This document shows, piece by piece, positions 1 to 9,592 of a DNA stretch of 64,000 bases. Position numbers and translations under genes: made by a program. The stretch is taken from contig NZ_CP022415.1 of assembly GCF_002222635.1 (NCBI RefSeq), forward strand, positions 682,001-746,000, in the 5' to 3' direction. This DNA is from Pseudosulfitobacter pseudonitzschiae (lineage in GTDB: Bacteria > Pseudomonadota > Alphaproteobacteria > Rhodobacterales > Rhodobacteraceae). How positions within the stretch are numbered: position 1 is the stretch's first letter; each line of letters opens with the position of its first letter. The notes beneath the pieces are model-generated. The model was not told the origin of the DNA and made no database searches. It was given only the letters and a program-made list of their open reading frames with translations.

Positions 1-222
1 ACCGACCTGAACGAGGTGTCTACAGCGCTCGAGGCCGAACTGGGCGAAAGCGACGCCACACGGCTGGTGTGGAAGCCCACAGTCACCACCGAGATGGATC
101 TGGAAAGCATGCAAAAACTGATGAAGCTGATTGACGCTTTGGAAGACGATGACGACGTGCAGCGCGTCACCGCCAACTTTGAAGCCTCTGACGAGGTGAT
201 GGATCAGCTGGGCGAAGAGTAA
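1..222 (+). CDS. yebC: YebC/PmpR family transcriptional regulator, C-terminal part
   Basis: The reading frame is open from the first base of the window and ends at TAA 220-222, so only about the last 73 residues are present. They match the C-terminal domain of YebC/PmpR proteins: a conserved stretch around WKPT, then the acidic run LEDDDDVQ and a terminal segment with [12 protein letters not shown]. Family members are cytosolic DNA-binding or translation-associated proteins; the precise role differs among bacteria and cannot be told here. A strong terminator follows 27 bases after the stop. The N-terminal part lies outside the window. Confidence 0.9.
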   Translation, partial: TDLNEVSTALEAELGESDATRLVWKPTVTTEMDLESMQKLMKLIDALEDDDDVQRVTANFEASDEVMDQLGEE

Positions 223-509
223 CCCAAGCAACCGCCTGCCACATCTGTGCGCCGCTCCGTCGACGGGGCGGCGTTTTTGTTGCAAAACAGGCCGCGTGCA
301 ATGCTGCCCCAGCTTAGGGAAACGGCGGGCTGGCGGCGTTGGCGGCGCAAGCGGCGCATCACCGAACGCAGGGCTGTCAGACGGTCGTTGGCCGCATCGC
401 CACCGGCGCGGGCCTGAACGGCAAGTATCTTTTCCTGCGTTTCCAAAGCGCTTTCGATCATGTCGAAGTCGGATGTGGTCAGATCGAGGCTATGGATCGG
501 GGCGGACAT
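204..509 (-). CDS. small conserved-looking hypothetical protein
   Basis: A 101-residue frame on the minus strand starts at ATG 509 behind a good Shine-Dalgarno (AAGGAACACCAAG before ATG). Residues 1-60 look like a real protein: an acidic helical N-terminus ([15 protein letters not shown]) followed by a basic helix ([10 protein letters not shown]). The last 40 residues cross the yebC terminator hairpin and overlap the yebC 3' end by 19 bases, and they have no protein-like character, so the native protein may have a shorter or recently changed tail. No function can be assigned. Confidence is moderate and rests mainly on the ribosome binding site. Confidence 0.5.
   Translation of the reverse strand: MSAPIHSLDLTTSDFDMIESALETQEKILAVQARAGGDAANDRLTALRSVMRRLRRQRRQPAVSLSWGSIARGLFCNKNAAPSTERRTDVAGGCLGYSSPS
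250..278 (+). terminator. Rho-independent terminator of yebC
   Basis: CGCCGC (250-255) pairs with GCGGCG (268-273), and CCG/CGG extends the stem inward to a TCGA loop. Five T residues follow directly (274-278). It lies just after the yebC stop and inside the 3' part of the converging small gene at 204-509. Confidence 0.75.
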
Positions 510-694
510 CTTGGTGTTCCTTTATTGGTCAAGTCTTGTGCATATGGTGCAAGACTCTGGCCACGCCAAGACCGGAACGCCGATTTGTAACACAAAAATG
601 ACGGGTATCACGCAGCGGTGATTGAAATCTGCGGTTTGCGCAGGAGGTGCCGTCGCACTAAACACCTGCAACGCAGAGTTCGGAAAGACATCTC

Positions 695-1291
695 ATGACA
701 TCGTTTCTACCGGGGTTTTATCTGGGGTTTTCCCTGATTTTGGCAATTGGCGCGCAGAATGCCTTTGTGCTGCGTCAGGGCTTGATGCAGGCGCATGTGT
801 TCTGGGTCTGCCTGACCTGTGCGCTGTCCGACGCGCTGCTGATCAGCGCGGGCGTGGCAGGCTTTGGTGCAATGGCCGAGGCGGTGCCATGGCTGGAAAC
901 GGTGATGCGCTGGTTCGGGGCGGCGTTCTTGTTGTGGTACGGCTGGCGGAATGCGCTCAGTGCGTGGCGCGGCGGTCAGTCACTGGACGCCGCCGACACG
1001 CGCGGCGGGTCGCTGCGCGCCACGCTTCTGGTGGTACTGGCGCTGACATGGCTGAACCCGCATGTCTATCTGGACACGCTGATGCTGCTGGGCGCGATCT
1101 CGGCGCAGTATCCGGACAAGCTGGCCTTCGGGGCAGGGGCGGTCACCGCCAGTTTCGTATTTTTCTTTTCGCTGGGCTATGGCGCACGGCGGTTGCGCCC
1201 CCTGTTTGCCAATCCACGCAGCTGGCAGGTGCTGGACGTGCTGATCGCGCTGACCATGTGGGCCATCGCGGTGAAACTGATCTTGATGTAA
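695..1291 (+). CDS. LysE/ArgO family amino-acid exporter
   Basis: This 198-residue inner-membrane protein has about six hydrophobic segments. It carries the family signature GAQNAFVLRQG at residues 19-29 in the first helix and WLNPHVYLD at 119-127 in the fourth hydrophobic region. LysE/ArgO proteins export basic amino acids such as lysine or arginine and protect against their build-up or toxic analogues; the substrate here is inferred from the family only. The length is typical. The start at ATG 695 gives a proper membrane N-terminus. A LysR-type regulator, often divergent from these genes, is not adjacent. Confidence 0.9.
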   Translation: MTSFLPGFYLGFSLILAIGAQNAFVLRQGLMQAHVFWVCLTCALSDALLISAGVAGFGAMAEAVPWLETVMRWFGAAFLLWYGWRNALSAWRGGQSLDAADTRGGSLRATLLVVLALTWLNPHVYLDTLMLLGAISAQYPDKLAFGAGAVTASFVFFFSLGYGARRLRPLFANPRSWQVLDVLIALTMWAIAVKLILM

Positions 1292-1297
1292 GGCCGC

Positions 1298-1323
1298 AGC
1301 CCGCCGTTGCGAGGGCGGCTTTG
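1298..1323 (+). terminator. possible terminator after the LysE-type gene
   Basis: AGCCCGCC (1298-1305) can pair with GGGCGGCT (1313-1320) with a bulge. It starts 7 bases after the stop codon and has only a short T stretch, so it is a weak candidate. Confidence 0.35.
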
Positions 1324-1359
1324 GCGTGATATTTCGGCGTCGTATTGCGCGGTGACGAT

Positions 1360-1911
1360 ATGGCTGGACAATTGAAACTGTATATTCTCGGGGCGTCTTG
1401 CGCTGGTGTGTCCACGCTGGGCGATCTGCTGTCGAGACAGATGGATGTGCCGCAACTGGACGTCGACGATTACTACTGGCTGCCGACCGACCCGCCCTAC
1501 ACCACCAAACGCCCGCCGGAAGAGCGCGTCCGGCTAATCAGGTCCGATCAGGCCAGAACCAATGGCTGGGTTCTGTCGGGGTCGTTTATCGGCTGGGGAG
1601 AATCCCTTGTCGATCAGGTTGATCTGATTGTGTTTGTGAAAACCCCCACAGCGGTGCGCATGCAGCGTCTGAACGCCAGAGAGTCACAGCGCCACGGCGC
1701 ACGCATCCTGCCGGGCGGTGATATGCACGCAGCACATCTGGCCTTTCGGAACTGGGCGGCGCGCTATGACGATCCGACATTTAGCGGGCGCAATCTGGCG
1801 CAACATGAAAGCTGGCTCCAGACCCAAACCGCTCCGGTGCTGCGGCTGGACGGCACACAGAATGCGAACGCACTGGTGCAATCGGTGACAAGCGCGCTTG
1901 CGTCTGCCTGA
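1360..1911 (+). CDS. adenylate-kinase-like P-loop NTPase with degenerate Walker A
   Basis: Starting at ATG 1360 (a TTG lies 15 bases upstream in frame) the protein has 183 residues. It resembles the small AAA/adenylate-kinase-like P-loop proteins: beta strand YILGAS, a P-loop at residues 11-19, a segment with LDVDDYYW at about 33-40, GWVLSGSFIGW near 68-78, and a basic stretch RMQRLNARE resembling the lid. The Walker A reads GASCAGVST, so the usual lysine is replaced by valine; several members of this family also deviate here. Such proteins may bind a nucleotide or act as small-molecule kinases, but no substrate is known. It stands alone between two transporter genes. Confidence 0.65.
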   Translation: MAGQLKLYILGASCAGVSTLGDLLSRQMDVPQLDVDDYYWLPTDPPYTTKRPPEERVRLIRSDQARTNGWVLSGSFIGWGESLVDQVDLIVFVKTPTAVRMQRLNARESQRHGARILPGGDMHAAHLAFRNWAARYDDPTFSGRNLAQHESWLQTQTAPVLRLDGTQNANALVQSVTSALASA

Positions 1912-2027
1912 CGGTCTGCGCCGCGCGCGCAAAAATCAAGCGTGCTCAACGCTCTGACCTGCCCAATTCGCCAAACACCGCGCATAGCCCCTTGCACGTC
2001 CCTGTGCGCTTCCGCATTGATACACGC

Positions 2028-2933
2028 ATGATGGATGGACAAGAACCGCGCCCCATGACGGGCATTCTGTGGATGCTGTTGACGGGGCTGTGTTTTGTCG
2101 CCGTGACAGCATTGGTCAAGTCGATGGGGCCGGGAATGCCACCCGCGCAGGCCGCGTTCTTGCGGTATTTGCTGGGCATCGCGTTTCTGATCCCGATGCT
2201 GGGCGATGTGCGCCGCGCCAATCTGACGCCGCGCCAGTGGAAGCTGTTCACCTTTCGCGGGCTGTTCCATTCGATCGGTGTGGCGCTGTGGTTCTATGCC
2301 ATGACGCGTATTCCCATCGCAGAGCTGACAGCGATCAACTATCTTGCGCCGGTCTTTGTCTCGATCGGGGCCGCGCTGTTTTTGGGCGAGCGTCTGGCGG
2401 CGCGGCGCATCTTCGCGGTGATCGTGGCGCTGGTGGGCGCGGCGGTGATCCTGCGTCCGGGCTTTCGCGAGGTCGCCAACGGTCATATCGCCATGTTGCT
2501 GGCAGCGATGGTGTTTTCGGGGTCGTATCTGCTGGCCAAGATCATGTCCGACGAGGTCAGGCCGACGGTGATCCTGTTCATGCTGACGGTGTTTGTGACC
2601 ATCGGACTGGCCCCGCTGGCCGCGCTGGACTGGGTGACGCCCACTTGGGGCCAGCTTGGGGTGCTGACCTGCGTGGCACTGTTCGCCCAAGCCGGACATT
2701 TCACCATGACACTGGCCTTTGCCGCCGCGCCGGTGACGGTGACACAGCCGATTACCTTCCTGCAACTGGTCTGGGCCACGCTCTTGGGCCTGCTGGTGTT
2801 CAACGAGCCGGTGGACATCTGGGTGGTGCTGGGCGGGGTGCTGATCCTTGCCTCGGTCACATTTATCACATGGCGCGAGGCGCAGCTGAAACGCCGCCCG
2901 ATCACACCCACGATCAACGCGACCAAGGTGTAA
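2028..2933 (+). CDS. EamA/DMT-family permease
   Basis: The protein is about 301 residues with ten predicted membrane helices in two EamA repeats, the 5+5 layout of drug/metabolite transporters. The first repeat includes FLRYLLGIAFLIPML and AELTAINYLAPVFVSIGAALFLGE, the conserved helix ending in GE; the second ends with the matching LLGLLVFNEPVDIWVVLGGVLI. The family exports metabolites or amino acids across the inner membrane; the substrate is unknown. In-frame starts occur at TTG 1992, ATG 2028, ATG 2031 and ATG 2055. None has a strong ribosome binding site, so the start is uncertain. It ends 71 bases before betI and is probably not part of the bet operon. Confidence 0.85.
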   Translation: MMDGQEPRPMTGILWMLLTGLCFVAVTALVKSMGPGMPPAQAAFLRYLLGIAFLIPMLGDVRRANLTPRQWKLFTFRGLFHSIGVALWFYAMTRIPIAELTAINYLAPVFVSIGAALFLGERLAARRIFAVIVALVGAAVILRPGFREVANGHIAMLLAAMVFSGSYLLAKIMSDEVRPTVILFMLTVFVTIGLAPLAALDWVTPTWGQLGVLTCVALFAQAGHFTMTLAFAAAPVTVTQPITFLQLVWATLLGLLVFNEPVDIWVVLGGVLILASVTFITWREAQLKRRPITPTINATKV

Positions 2934-2942
2934 TTTCCTTTA

Positions 2943-2962
2943 TTGATTGACTAGTCAGTAAA
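2943..2962. promoter_or_regulatory. putative BetI operator
   Basis: The perfect palindrome TGACTAGTCA (2948-2957) is the centre of a 20-bp imperfect inverted repeat with 8 of 10 matching half-site positions. It lies 43 bases before the betI start, where BetI repressors bind their own promoters. Confidence 0.65.
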
Positions 2963-3004
2963 AATCCCCGATCATTTGCCCCCATAGCAAGTGGGGGATA
3001 GCCC

Positions 3005-3577
3005 GTGCCCAAATTGGGAATGGAACCAATCAGACGCGCCGCCTTGGTGCAGGCCACCATAGCCGAGATCGGGGCCGCAGGGTCGCTGGATGTGACTGTG
3101 GGGCAGATTGCCCGTCGGGCCGGCATGTCCAGTGCGCTGGCGCATCACTATTTCGGCGGCAAGGATCAGATATTTCTGGCGGCCATGCGCCATATCCTGA
3201 CCGAATATGCCACAGAAGTGCGCGCAGCCCTGGCCGAAACCACCTGTCACGCGGACCGCGCCGCCGCCATCGTGCGCGGCAGCTTTGCGCAGTCGTGTTT
3301 TGCCCCCGCCACCATCAGTGCGTGGATGACATTCTACGGACGCGCCGCGTCGCACCCCGATACGCTGCAATTGCTGCATCTCTACCAGCGCCGGTTACGC
3401 TCGAACCTGACGCACGCGCTGCGCGGTGTCAGCGCCGATCCGGTGCATGATGCCGAAACCATGGCGGCCCTGATCGACGGGCTTTATTTGCGCGCGGCCC
3501 TGTCGGGCAGCGATGACCAAGACGCCTGCGCTGCCGCCTTGCGTACCCTGAACACCCTGATCGAGAGGCAGCCATGA
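3005..3577 (+). CDS. betI: BetI, choline-responsive TetR-type repressor
   Basis: This 190-residue protein starts at GTG 3005. The N-terminus has a TetR-type helix-turn-helix at about residues 31-53 (TVGQIARRAGMSS then ALAHHYFGGKDQ), with the BetI-specific RRAALVQATI opening at 10-19. The C-terminal ligand domain contains ISAWMTFYGRA, matching the region around the choline pocket in BetI. BetI represses the glycine-betaine synthesis genes until choline is present. Its stop overlaps the betC start (ATGA at 3574-3577), so the cluster begins as one transcript. A palindromic operator at 2943-2962 suggests autoregulation. Confidence 0.93.
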   Translation: MPKLGMEPIRRAALVQATIAEIGAAGSLDVTVGQIARRAGMSSALAHHYFGGKDQIFLAAMRHILTEYATEVRAALAETTCHADRAAAIVRGSFAQSCFAPATISAWMTFYGRAASHPDTLQLLHLYQRRLRSNLTHALRGVSADPVHDAETMAALIDGLYLRAALSGSDDQDACAAALRTLNTLIERQP

Positions 3578-5097
3578 CCGAGACCCCAGCTAAACAGCCC
3601 AACATTCTGATCTTTATGGTCGACCAGTTGAACGGCACGTTATTTCCCGACGGTCCCGCCGATTGGCTGCATGCGCCCAATATCAAAAAACTTGCGGCCC
3701 GCAGCACGCGGTTTCGCAGCGCTTATACCGCGTCTCCGCTGTGTGCACCCGGACGGGCGGCGTTCATGTCGGGGCAATTGCCCAGCGACACAGGCGTCTA
3801 TGACAATGCGGCCGAGTTTCAATCGTCCATCCCCACCTATGCGCATCACCTGCGCCGCGCGGGCTATCACACCTGCCTGTCGGGCAAGATGCACTTTGTC
3901 GGCCCCGATCAGCTGCACGGCTTCGAGGAGCGTCTGACCACCGACGTTTACCCGCCTGATTTCGGCTGGACACCCGATTACCGCAAACCGGGCGAACGGA
4001 TCGAATGGTGGTATCACAACATGGGGTCGGTCACGGGATCGGGCGTGGCCGAGATCACCAACCAGATGGAGTATGACGACGAGGTGGCCTATCACGCCAC
4101 CCGCAAGGTCTATGACCTTGGCCGCCGTCACGATGCACGCCCGTGGTGCCTGACCGTCAGCTTTACCCACCCGCACGATCCCTATGTCGCGCGCAAGAAA
4201 TATTGGGATCTCTACGAGGACTGCGAGCACCTGATGCCCGAAGTCGCCCCGATCCCCTATGACGAACAGGACGCCCATTCGAAACGCATCTTTGACGCCA
4301 ACGACTGGCGCAGCTTTGACATCTCGGACGAAAACGTGCGCCGCTCGCGCCGCGCCTATTTTGCCAACATCAGCTATCTGGACGACAAGATCGGCGAAGT
4401 GATGGAAGCGCTGGAAGGTACCCGTCAAGAGGCGATCATTATGTTCGTCTCGGACCACGGTGACATGCTGGGCAACCGTGGCCTGTGGTTCAAGATGTCC
4501 TTCTACGAAGGATCGTCCCGCGTGCCGATGATGATCAGCGCCCCGCAGATGGAACCGGGCCTTGTGACCGAACCCGTCAGCAATATCGACGTCTGCCCGA
4601 CGCTGTGCGATCTGGCCGGTGTCTCGATGTCCGAAGTCGCACCCTGGACCACCGGCATCAGCCTCGTGCCACAAGGGCAGGGGGCCACGCGCACCGAACC
4701 CGTCGCGATGGAATACGCCGCCGAAGCCTCCTATGCGCCGATGGTGTCGTTGCGGTCGGACAAATGGAAATACAACCGCTGCGCGCTCGACCCCGACCAG
4801 CTTTTTGATCTGGACGCCGACCCGCACGAGCTGACCAATCTGGCCGCAGACCCCGCCCATGCGACAACGCTGGAGGAGTTCCGCAAGCTGGCCGATACTC
4901 GCTGGGATCTGGACCGCTTCGACGCCGATGTGCGCAAAAGTCAGGCCCGCCGCTGGGTGGTCTACGAGGCACTGCGTCAGGGCGGATATTATCCTTGGGA
5001 TTATCAACCGCTGCAAAAAGCGTCCGAGCGCTATATGCGCAATCACATGGACCTGAATGTGGTGGAAGAAAACGCAAGATACCCGCGCGGCGAGTGA
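3574..5097 (+). CDS. betC: BetC, choline-sulfatase
   Basis: This 507-residue type I sulfatase hydrolyses choline-O-sulfate to choline and sulfate. The sulfatase signature C-A-P-G-R at residues 57-61 supplies the cysteine that becomes formylglycine, and the metal-binding residues D17-Q18 and SDHGDMLG at 293-300 are present. The C-terminal tail from about residue 440, with YEALRQGGYYPWDYQP, is typical of choline sulfatases rather than aryl sulfatases. No signal peptide is visible, so it is cytosolic. It overlaps betI by 4 bases and feeds choline to BetA and BetB encoded downstream. Length is as expected for BetC. Confidence 0.93.
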   Translation: MTETPAKQPNILIFMVDQLNGTLFPDGPADWLHAPNIKKLAARSTRFRSAYTASPLCAPGRAAFMSGQLPSDTGVYDNAAEFQSSIPTYAHHLRRAGYHTCLSGKMHFVGPDQLHGFEERLTTDVYPPDFGWTPDYRKPGERIEWWYHNMGSVTGSGVAEITNQMEYDDEVAYHATRKVYDLGRRHDARPWCLTVSFTHPHDPYVARKKYWDLYEDCEHLMPEVAPIPYDEQDAHSKRIFDANDWRSFDISDENVRRSRRAYFANISYLDDKIGEVMEALEGTRQEAIIMFVSDHGDMLGNRGLWFKMSFYEGSSRVPMMISAPQMEPGLVTEPVSNIDVCPTLCDLAGVSMSEVAPWTTGISLVPQGQGATRTEPVAMEYAAEASYAPMVSLRSDKWKYNRCALDPDQLFDLDADPHELTNLAADPAHATTLEEFRKLADTRWDLDRFDADVRKSQARRWVVYEALRQGGYYPWDYQPLQKASERYMRNHMDLNVVEENARYPRGE

Positions 5098-5184
5098 AAT
5101 CGCGGCGCAGTAGCGTGAAACGCCAAAAAAGAATAAGCTGGCGGCACGTAAACTAGGGCCAAACAGGCCAATTCGGAGGGACCA

Positions 5185-6366
5185 ATGTTAACCTATATCA
5201 TCTCATTCGGAGTTCTGCTGGCGTTCGCGCTGGTGATCTTCTGCACGATCAAGTGGTGGAACTTGCGGTTGGTGGGGCCTGACCCCGTCAACCTGTTCAC
5301 CTTTATTGCGATTCTGTTCACGTCCGGTCTGGACGTGGGGCTGATCATGTTTCCCATCGCTTTCGACTTTCCGCTGTATGCGGATGTCGCGACCGAACCG
5401 GCCTATGGGTTCACCAACCCGCTGGCGCTTGAATTCGGTTTCTGGGGCTTTCTGATCTGGTCGTTCTACTTCCTGACCGCCTTTTACTTTTGCGCGATCG
5501 AGCCACGGGTCAAGTTCTTTGACCACGGCATCGTCAAGCTGATCAACAACCTCGTCATCATCACAACCTGTGCGTTCACCGGTGCGCTGTTCCTGATCTA
5601 CATGCCCTATTACATCCCGCAGATGGGCGATGGCGAAACGGTCATTCCTGCGTTCTACGTGATCTGTTTCCTTGTGATCCTTGCCGCGTCCTATTCCTCG
5701 ACCGACATCAGATATGTGAAAATCCTGTCGGTCGGATCAACGCTGATCTTCTTTGCGCTGATCATCGGCATGTTCATCAACGCAGGCATGTCGGGTGGCC
5801 AATTTGTCGATAACGTCAGCCTTGTGGGCGGCTACTTCAGTAATATCCACAAGTTTGTGATCCCGCTGACCGAATACCACGAGTTCTATCTGTTCTGGTG
5901 GTTCGCTTGGTCGATCATGATCGGGCAGTTCACCTCGCGCTTTGTCGGCGGGCTGAAGACATGGCAACTGCTGGCATCGCTGCTGGTGTTCCCGTCGATC
6001 CCGCTGGTGATCTGGTTCTCGGTGGCCTACTTCTACCACCAGAACGCCATCGACATGACCGGACTGGTCAACTGGTCGATGACCGTTGTGGGCATCCTGT
6101 TTGTCATCAACTCGTTTGACTCGCTGATCCGGCTTTACACCGACAACCTGAACCTGACGTCGGACCGCTATGGCAAGGTGCAATATGTGCTGGGCAACGC
6201 AGCCTTGCTGTTTGTCCTGACCCTGCTGTTCCAAGGGCAGTGGTTGCAGATCCAGTGGGTCGGCACCGTTGTCATCGGGCTGTATGTCGCCTGCCTGATC
6301 TATGTGATCGGTAAACGTGACACGATTTCCGACATGACCAAAACACGGCCCCTTCCGGCCGAATAA
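5185..6366 (+). CDS. short, divergent BCCT-type transporter, probably for choline
   Basis: The 393-residue polytopic membrane protein has about ten hydrophobic segments. Its middle part carries the BCCT core pattern: [19 protein letters not shown] followed by a basic loop, [19 protein letters not shown], and then [14 protein letters not shown], which match the TM8-TM10 region of choline/betaine transporters. It lacks the long C-terminal domain of BetT and is 100 or more residues shorter than usual BCCT proteins. Position between betC and betB makes choline, choline sulfate or betaine the likely cargo (inference). A good GGAGGGACCA ribosome binding site precedes ATG 5185. Substrate and coupling ion cannot be read from the sequence. 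Confidence 0.8.
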   Translation: MLTYIISFGVLLAFALVIFCTIKWWNLRLVGPDPVNLFTFIAILFTSGLDVGLIMFPIAFDFPLYADVATEPAYGFTNPLALEFGFWGFLIWSFYFLTAFYFCAIEPRVKFFDHGIVKLINNLVIITTCAFTGALFLIYMPYYIPQMGDGETVIPAFYVICFLVILAASYSSTDIRYVKILSVGSTLIFFALIIGMFINAGMSGGQFVDNVSLVGGYFSNIHKFVIPLTEYHEFYLFWWFAWSIMIGQFTSRFVGGLKTWQLLASLLVFPSIPLVIWFSVAYFYHQNAIDMTGLVNWSMTVVGILFVINSFDSLIRLYTDNLNLTSDRYGKVQYVLGNAALLFVLTLLFQGQWLQIQWVGTVVIGLYVACLIYVIGKRDTISDMTKTRPLPAE

Positions 6367-6382
6367 CCCGAACCCAACGGTG

Positions 6383-6409
6383 GTCCGGCCTGCGTGATGC
6401 GGGCCGGAC
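6383..6409 (+). terminator. intra-operon hairpin between transporter gene and betB
   Basis: GTCCGGCC (6383-6390) and GGCCGGAC (6402-6409) form a perfect 8-bp stem with an 11-base loop, 29 bases before betB. No T run follows, so it may be an attenuator or an mRNA-stabilising hairpin rather than a full terminator. Confidence 0.5.
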
Positions 6410-6437
6410 TGCCCTTTCAATTTCAAGAGGCTCCCGA

Positions 6438-7892
6438 ATGCAAACCCAACCCGCTGCCAGTCACTTCATCAACGGTCAATACGTCGAAGATACCGGCGGA
6501 GAAGCCTTTGACGTGATCTATCCCGCCACCGGCGAGGTGATCGCGAAAATGCATTCGGCAACCCCCGACATCATCAATCAGGCACTTGACGCGGCGCGTG
6601 CAGCCCAGCCGGCATGGGCCGCCATGTCCGGCACCGAACGGGGCCGCATCCTGCGTCGTGCCGCGGACATGATCCGCGAACGCAACCACGACCTGAGCAT
6701 TCTGGAAACCTACGACACCGGCAAACCCTATCAGGAAACCTCGGTGGCCGACGCCACCAGCGGCGCCGACGCGCTGGAATATTTCGGCGGTCTGGCCGCC
6801 AGCCTGACCGGAGAGCATATTGCACTGGGCGACGGCAACTGGGTCTATACCATCCGCGAGGCGCTGGGCGTCTGCGTCGGCATCGGCGCATGGAACTATC
6901 CCACGCAAATTGCCTGCTGGAAGGGCGCCCCGGCGCTGGCCTGCGGCAATGCGATGGTGTTCAAACCGTCCGAAACCACACCGCTGTCAGCGCTGAAAAT
7001 GGCCGAGATCCTGCACGAGGCAGGCCTGCCCGCAGGGCTTTACAACGTCGTTCAGGGCTTGGGCGATGTCGGTGCCGCACTGGTCGTCGATCCGCGCGTG
7101 AACAAAGTGTCGCTGACAGGATCGGTGCCCACGGGCCGCAAGGTCTATGCCGCCGCTGCGGCTGGCATGAAACACGTCACGATGGAACTGGGCGGCAAAT
7201 CCCCCCTCGTCATCTTTGACGACGCCAATCTGGAAAACGCCGTCAGCGGCGCAATCATGGCCAATTTCTATTCTACCGGTCAGGTCTGTTCGAACGGCAC
7301 CCGCGTGTTCGTCCAGAAGGGCATCAAGGACGCCTTCCTGAAACGTCTGTCCGAGCGTTTGGACAACGCGGTGATCGGTGATCCGATGGACCCCGACACC
7401 AGCTTTGGCCCGATGGTCAGCCAGCGCCAGATCGACATCGTCGACAGCTACATCGCCAAGGGCAAAGCCGAAGGCGCACGTCTGGCCTATGGTGGCAACC
7501 GCATCGACCAGCCCGGTTTCTGGATTCAGCCCACCGTTTTTGCCGACGTCACTGACGACATGGCCATCGCCCGCGAGGAAATCTTTGGCCCCGTCATGGC
7601 GGTGCTGGACTTCGAAGACGAAGCCGAGGTGATGGCGCGGGCCAATGACACCGAATTCGGCCTTGCCGCCGGTGTGTTCACCAACGACCTGACCCGCGCC
7701 CACCGCGTCGCCGCAGGGTTCGAGGCAGGCACCTGCTATATCAACACCTACAACGATGCACCGGTCGAAGCACCCTTTGGCGGGGTCAAGGCATCGGGCG
7801 TGGGCCGCGAAAACTCCAAGGCCGCGATCGAACATTACTCTCAGGTGAAATCGGTCTTTGTGCGCATGGACGATATGGAGGCTCCCTTCTGA
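6438..7892 (+). CDS. betB: BetB, betaine-aldehyde dehydrogenase
   Basis: This 484-residue NAD(P)-dependent aldehyde dehydrogenase makes the last step to glycine betaine. Family landmarks are all in place: WNYP at 152-155, the nucleotide-binding FKPSE at 175-179, LTGSVPTGR near 227-234, the general base E250 in MELGGKSP, and the catalytic C284 in GQVCSNGTR, a context characteristic of BetB. The C-terminal [13 protein letters not shown] is also present. The protein is cytosolic and of normal length. Its TGA overlaps the betA ATG by one base, so the two enzymes are translationally coupled. Confidence 0.95.
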   Translation: MQTQPAASHFINGQYVEDTGGEAFDVIYPATGEVIAKMHSATPDIINQALDAARAAQPAWAAMSGTERGRILRRAADMIRERNHDLSILETYDTGKPYQETSVADATSGADALEYFGGLAASLTGEHIALGDGNWVYTIREALGVCVGIGAWNYPTQIACWKGAPALACGNAMVFKPSETTPLSALKMAEILHEAGLPAGLYNVVQGLGDVGAALVVDPRVNKVSLTGSVPTGRKVYAAAAAGMKHVTMELGGKSPLVIFDDANLENAVSGAIMANFYSTGQVCSNGTRVFVQKGIKDAFLKRLSERLDNAVIGDPMDPDTSFGPMVSQRQIDIVDSYIAKGKAEGARLAYGGNRIDQPGFWIQPTVFADVTDDMAIAREEIFGPVMAVLDFEDEAEVMARANDTEFGLAAGVFTNDLTRAHRVAAGFEAGTCYINTYNDAPVEAPFGGVKASGVGRENSKAAIEHYSQVKSVFVRMDDMEAPF

Positions 7893-9538
7893 TGGACGCC
7901 GATTACATCATCGTAGGCGCGGGCAGCGCGGGTTGCGCTGTGGCCTACCGTTTGGCCGAGGCGGGCAAATCCGTGCTGGTCATCGAACACGGTGGCACCG
8001 ACGCGGGCCCTTTCATCCAGATGCCCGCAGCGCTCAGCTATCCGATGAATATGTCGATGTACGACTGGGGTTTTCAATCGCAGCCCGAACCGCACCTGAA
8101 GGGCCGCCGTCTGGCCACCCCGCGCGGCAAGGTTGTCGGCGGATCGTCCAGCATCAACGGCATGGTCTATGTGCGCGGCCACGCAATGGACTATGACCAC
8201 TGGCGCGACAGCGGCGCCGAAGGCTGGGGCTATTCCGATGTGCTGCCCTATTTTAAACGTATGGAAAGCTGGCACGCGAACGGCCACGGCGGCGATCCGG
8301 CATGGCGCGGCACCGACGGGCCGCTGCATGTGTCGCGCGGTCCGCGCAAGAACCCGCTGTTCCAGGCCTTTGTCGATGCTGGCCAGCAGGCCGGCTATCA
8401 GGTCACCGGTGATTACAACGGCGAGAAACAAGAGGGCTTTGGCCCGATGGAGCAAACCGTCTGGCGGGGCCGCCGCTGGTCTGCCGCCAACGCCTATCTG
8501 CGCCCTGCGCTGAAGCATGAAAAATGCACGCTGATGCGCGGGCTGGTCGAAAAGGTCGTGATGGAAGAGGGCCGCGCCACAGGTGTTCAACTGGCCGGTG
8601 GCAAAATCGTGCGCGCAGGTCGCGAGGTAATTATCGCCGCCTCGACGATCAACTCGCCCAAGATCCTGATGCTGTCGGGCATCGGCCCCGCTGCCCATCT
8701 GGCCGAACATGGCATCGACGTGGTGGCCGACCGCGCGGGCGTGGGCCAGAACCTGCAAGACCATCTTGAACTCTATCTGCAAGTGGCATCGTTGAAGAAA
8801 ATCACGCTCTACCGCTATTGGAACCTGTTTTCCAAGGCACGGATCGGGGCGCAATGGCTGTTCTCAAAAACCGGTCTGGGCACGTCGAACCAGTTCGAAA
8901 GCGCCGCCTTCATCCGCAGCAAGGCGGGGGTGCAGTATCCCGACATCCAATATCATTTTCTACCGATGGCGGTGCGCTATGACGGCACCGCCGCCGCCGA
9001 AGGTCACGGGTTTCAGGCGCATGTCGGTCCCATGCGGTCCGCCTCGCGCGGGGCGGTCACTTTGGCATCAAGCGATCCGGCAGATGCGCCAAATATCCTG
9101 TTCAATTATATGTCCGACCCCAAGGACTGGGAGGATTTCCGCACCTGCATCCGTCTGACCCGCGAGATTTTTGCGCAAGAGGCGTTCAAGCCCTACTTCA
9201 AACATGAAATCCAGCCGGGTGCCGACGTGCAGACCGACGACGAACTGGACGATTTTATCCGCGACGAAGTCGAAAGCGCCTATCACCCGTGCGGTACCTG
9301 CAAAATGGGCAGTCGCGACGATCCGATGGCCGTGGTCGACGCCCAAGGCCGCGTGATCGGGGTTGAGGGTTTGCGCGTGGTGGACAGTAGCATTTTCCCG
9401 CGGATCACCAATGGCAACCTGAATGGCCCGTCGATCATGACCGGCGAGAAGATGGCCGATCACATCCTCGGGCGCAGCCTGCCTGCGGTGAACGACGCGC
9501 CGTGGATTCACCCCGATTGGGAAACGCAGCAGCGTTAA
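7892..9538 (+). CDS. betA: BetA, choline dehydrogenase
   Basis: This 548-residue GMC-family flavoenzyme oxidises choline to betaine aldehyde at the inner face of the membrane. The FAD-binding GAGSAG lies at residues 9-14, the GMC signature 1 around [13 protein letters not shown] at about 80-92, signature 2 near [16 protein letters not shown] at about 252-267, and the catalytic histidine region [11 protein letters not shown] at about 463-473, followed by the asparagine in NGNLNGPS near 506. Length is normal for BetA. It is the last gene of the bet cluster; the next gene starts 54 bases on and is unrelated. Confidence 0.95.
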   Translation: MDADYIIVGAGSAGCAVAYRLAEAGKSVLVIEHGGTDAGPFIQMPAALSYPMNMSMYDWGFQSQPEPHLKGRRLATPRGKVVGGSSSINGMVYVRGHAMDYDHWRDSGAEGWGYSDVLPYFKRMESWHANGHGGDPAWRGTDGPLHVSRGPRKNPLFQAFVDAGQQAGYQVTGDYNGEKQEGFGPMEQTVWRGRRWSAANAYLRPALKHEKCTLMRGLVEKVVMEEGRATGVQLAGGKIVRAGREVIIAASTINSPKILMLSGIGPAAHLAEHGIDVVADRAGVGQNLQDHLELYLQVASLKKITLYRYWNLFSKARIGAQWLFSKTGLGTSNQFESAAFIRSKAGVQYPDIQYHFLPMAVRYDGTAAAEGHGFQAHVGPMRSASRGAVTLASSDPADAPNILFNYMSDPKDWEDFRTCIRLTREIFAQEAFKPYFKHEIQPGADVQTDDELDDFIRDEVESAYHPCGTCKMGSRDDPMAVVDAQGRVIGVEGLRVVDSSIFPRITNGNLNGPSIMTGEKMADHILGRSLPAVNDAPWIHPDWETQQR

Positions 9539-9592
9539 TTTTTCGGCGCGATTTTGGTTGAAGTCGGGGCGCTGCCCCGACTAATTAACCAA

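Noticed and set aside
622-1329. 235-residue frame overlapping the LysE-type gene
   Set aside because: The overlapping frame at 695 has the LysE signature and membrane pattern; this one is a plus-strand shadow.
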